Below are positions 63,958 to 64,000 of a DNA stretch of 64,000 bases, piece by piece. The stretch comes from Notamacropus eugenii (Eukaryota > Chordata > Mammalia > Diprotodontia > Macropodidae). The notes under the pieces were generated by a model. It was given only the letters and a program-made list of their open reading frames with translations, was not told the origin of the DNA and ran no database searches. Within the stretch, counting starts at the first letter, position 1, and every line of letters begins with the position of its first letter. The position numbers and the translations under genes were made by a program. The stretch is from assembly GCF_028372415.1 (NCBI RefSeq), contig NC_092872.1:518010224-518074223 (forward strand). Reading direction: 5' to 3'.

Positions 63958-64000
63958 TAAATAAGTCATGCAATAAGTTAGTGATTTGCAACCACTTTCC

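Overview
This window is mammalian chromosomal DNA, and the interspersed repeats point to a marsupial. They include tRNA-derived CORE-SINEs of the marsupial type (heads reading GCAGCTAGGTGGTGCAGTGGATAGA), marsupial L1/HAL1, an RTE LINE, abundant L2/MIR/CR1 remnants and many LTR fossils. One protein-coding gene is present: the 3' half of ARFGEF2 (BIG2, a brefeldin-inhibited ARF guanine-nucleotide exchange factor), on the minus strand. I could place 18 consecutive coding exons between 62820 and 33391. Every splice site is GT/AG and the phases join without conflict into 794 residues plus a stop. These match about residues 992-1785 of human BIG2, recalled from memory, and cover the HDS region downstream of the Sec7 domain. 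The N-terminal half, including Sec7, lies beyond the right edge. A repeat-poor 3'UTR of about 3.7 kb follows, with a poly(A) signal near 29671.

Positions 1-29.6 kb are intergenic and packed with nested transposons. A minus-strand L1 (2.4-7.6 kb) carries two SINEs and a hAT transposon with a perfect 8-bp target duplication; that hAT in turn holds a solo LTR. From 7.6 to 17.6 kb is an LTR-rich block in which several copies of one LTR family lie in both orientations, including an inverted pair of about 1.03 kb units at 9488-10521 and 14079-15102. A second minus-strand L1 (16.6-21.9 kb) was hit by LTRs, a SINE and a processed RPSA pseudogene. At 26.5-29.0 kb a HAL1/L1 element contains a nearly full-length 7SL RNA retrocopy with target duplications. 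In human, CSE1L lies about 10 kb downstream of ARFGEF2; no CSE1L exon is recognisable in the 29.6 kb downstream here.

The ARFGEF2 introns (33.6-62.7 kb) look different. They hold mainly L2, MIR, CR1 and hAT remnants, a 5'-truncated L1 on the plus strand (43.4-45.1 kb), and a roughly 4.1 kb RTE-type LINE in the gene's orientation (54.6-58.8 kb). I recognised no LTR there. I saw no CRISPR, operon, rRNA or functional tRNA, and nothing that amounts to a new biological system. The most unusual items are a tandem array of POU octamer sites in an LTR, the inverted LTR pair, the 7SL retrocopy and the repeat-free 3'UTR. Family names come from pattern recognition, not database searches; approximate ends are marked as such.
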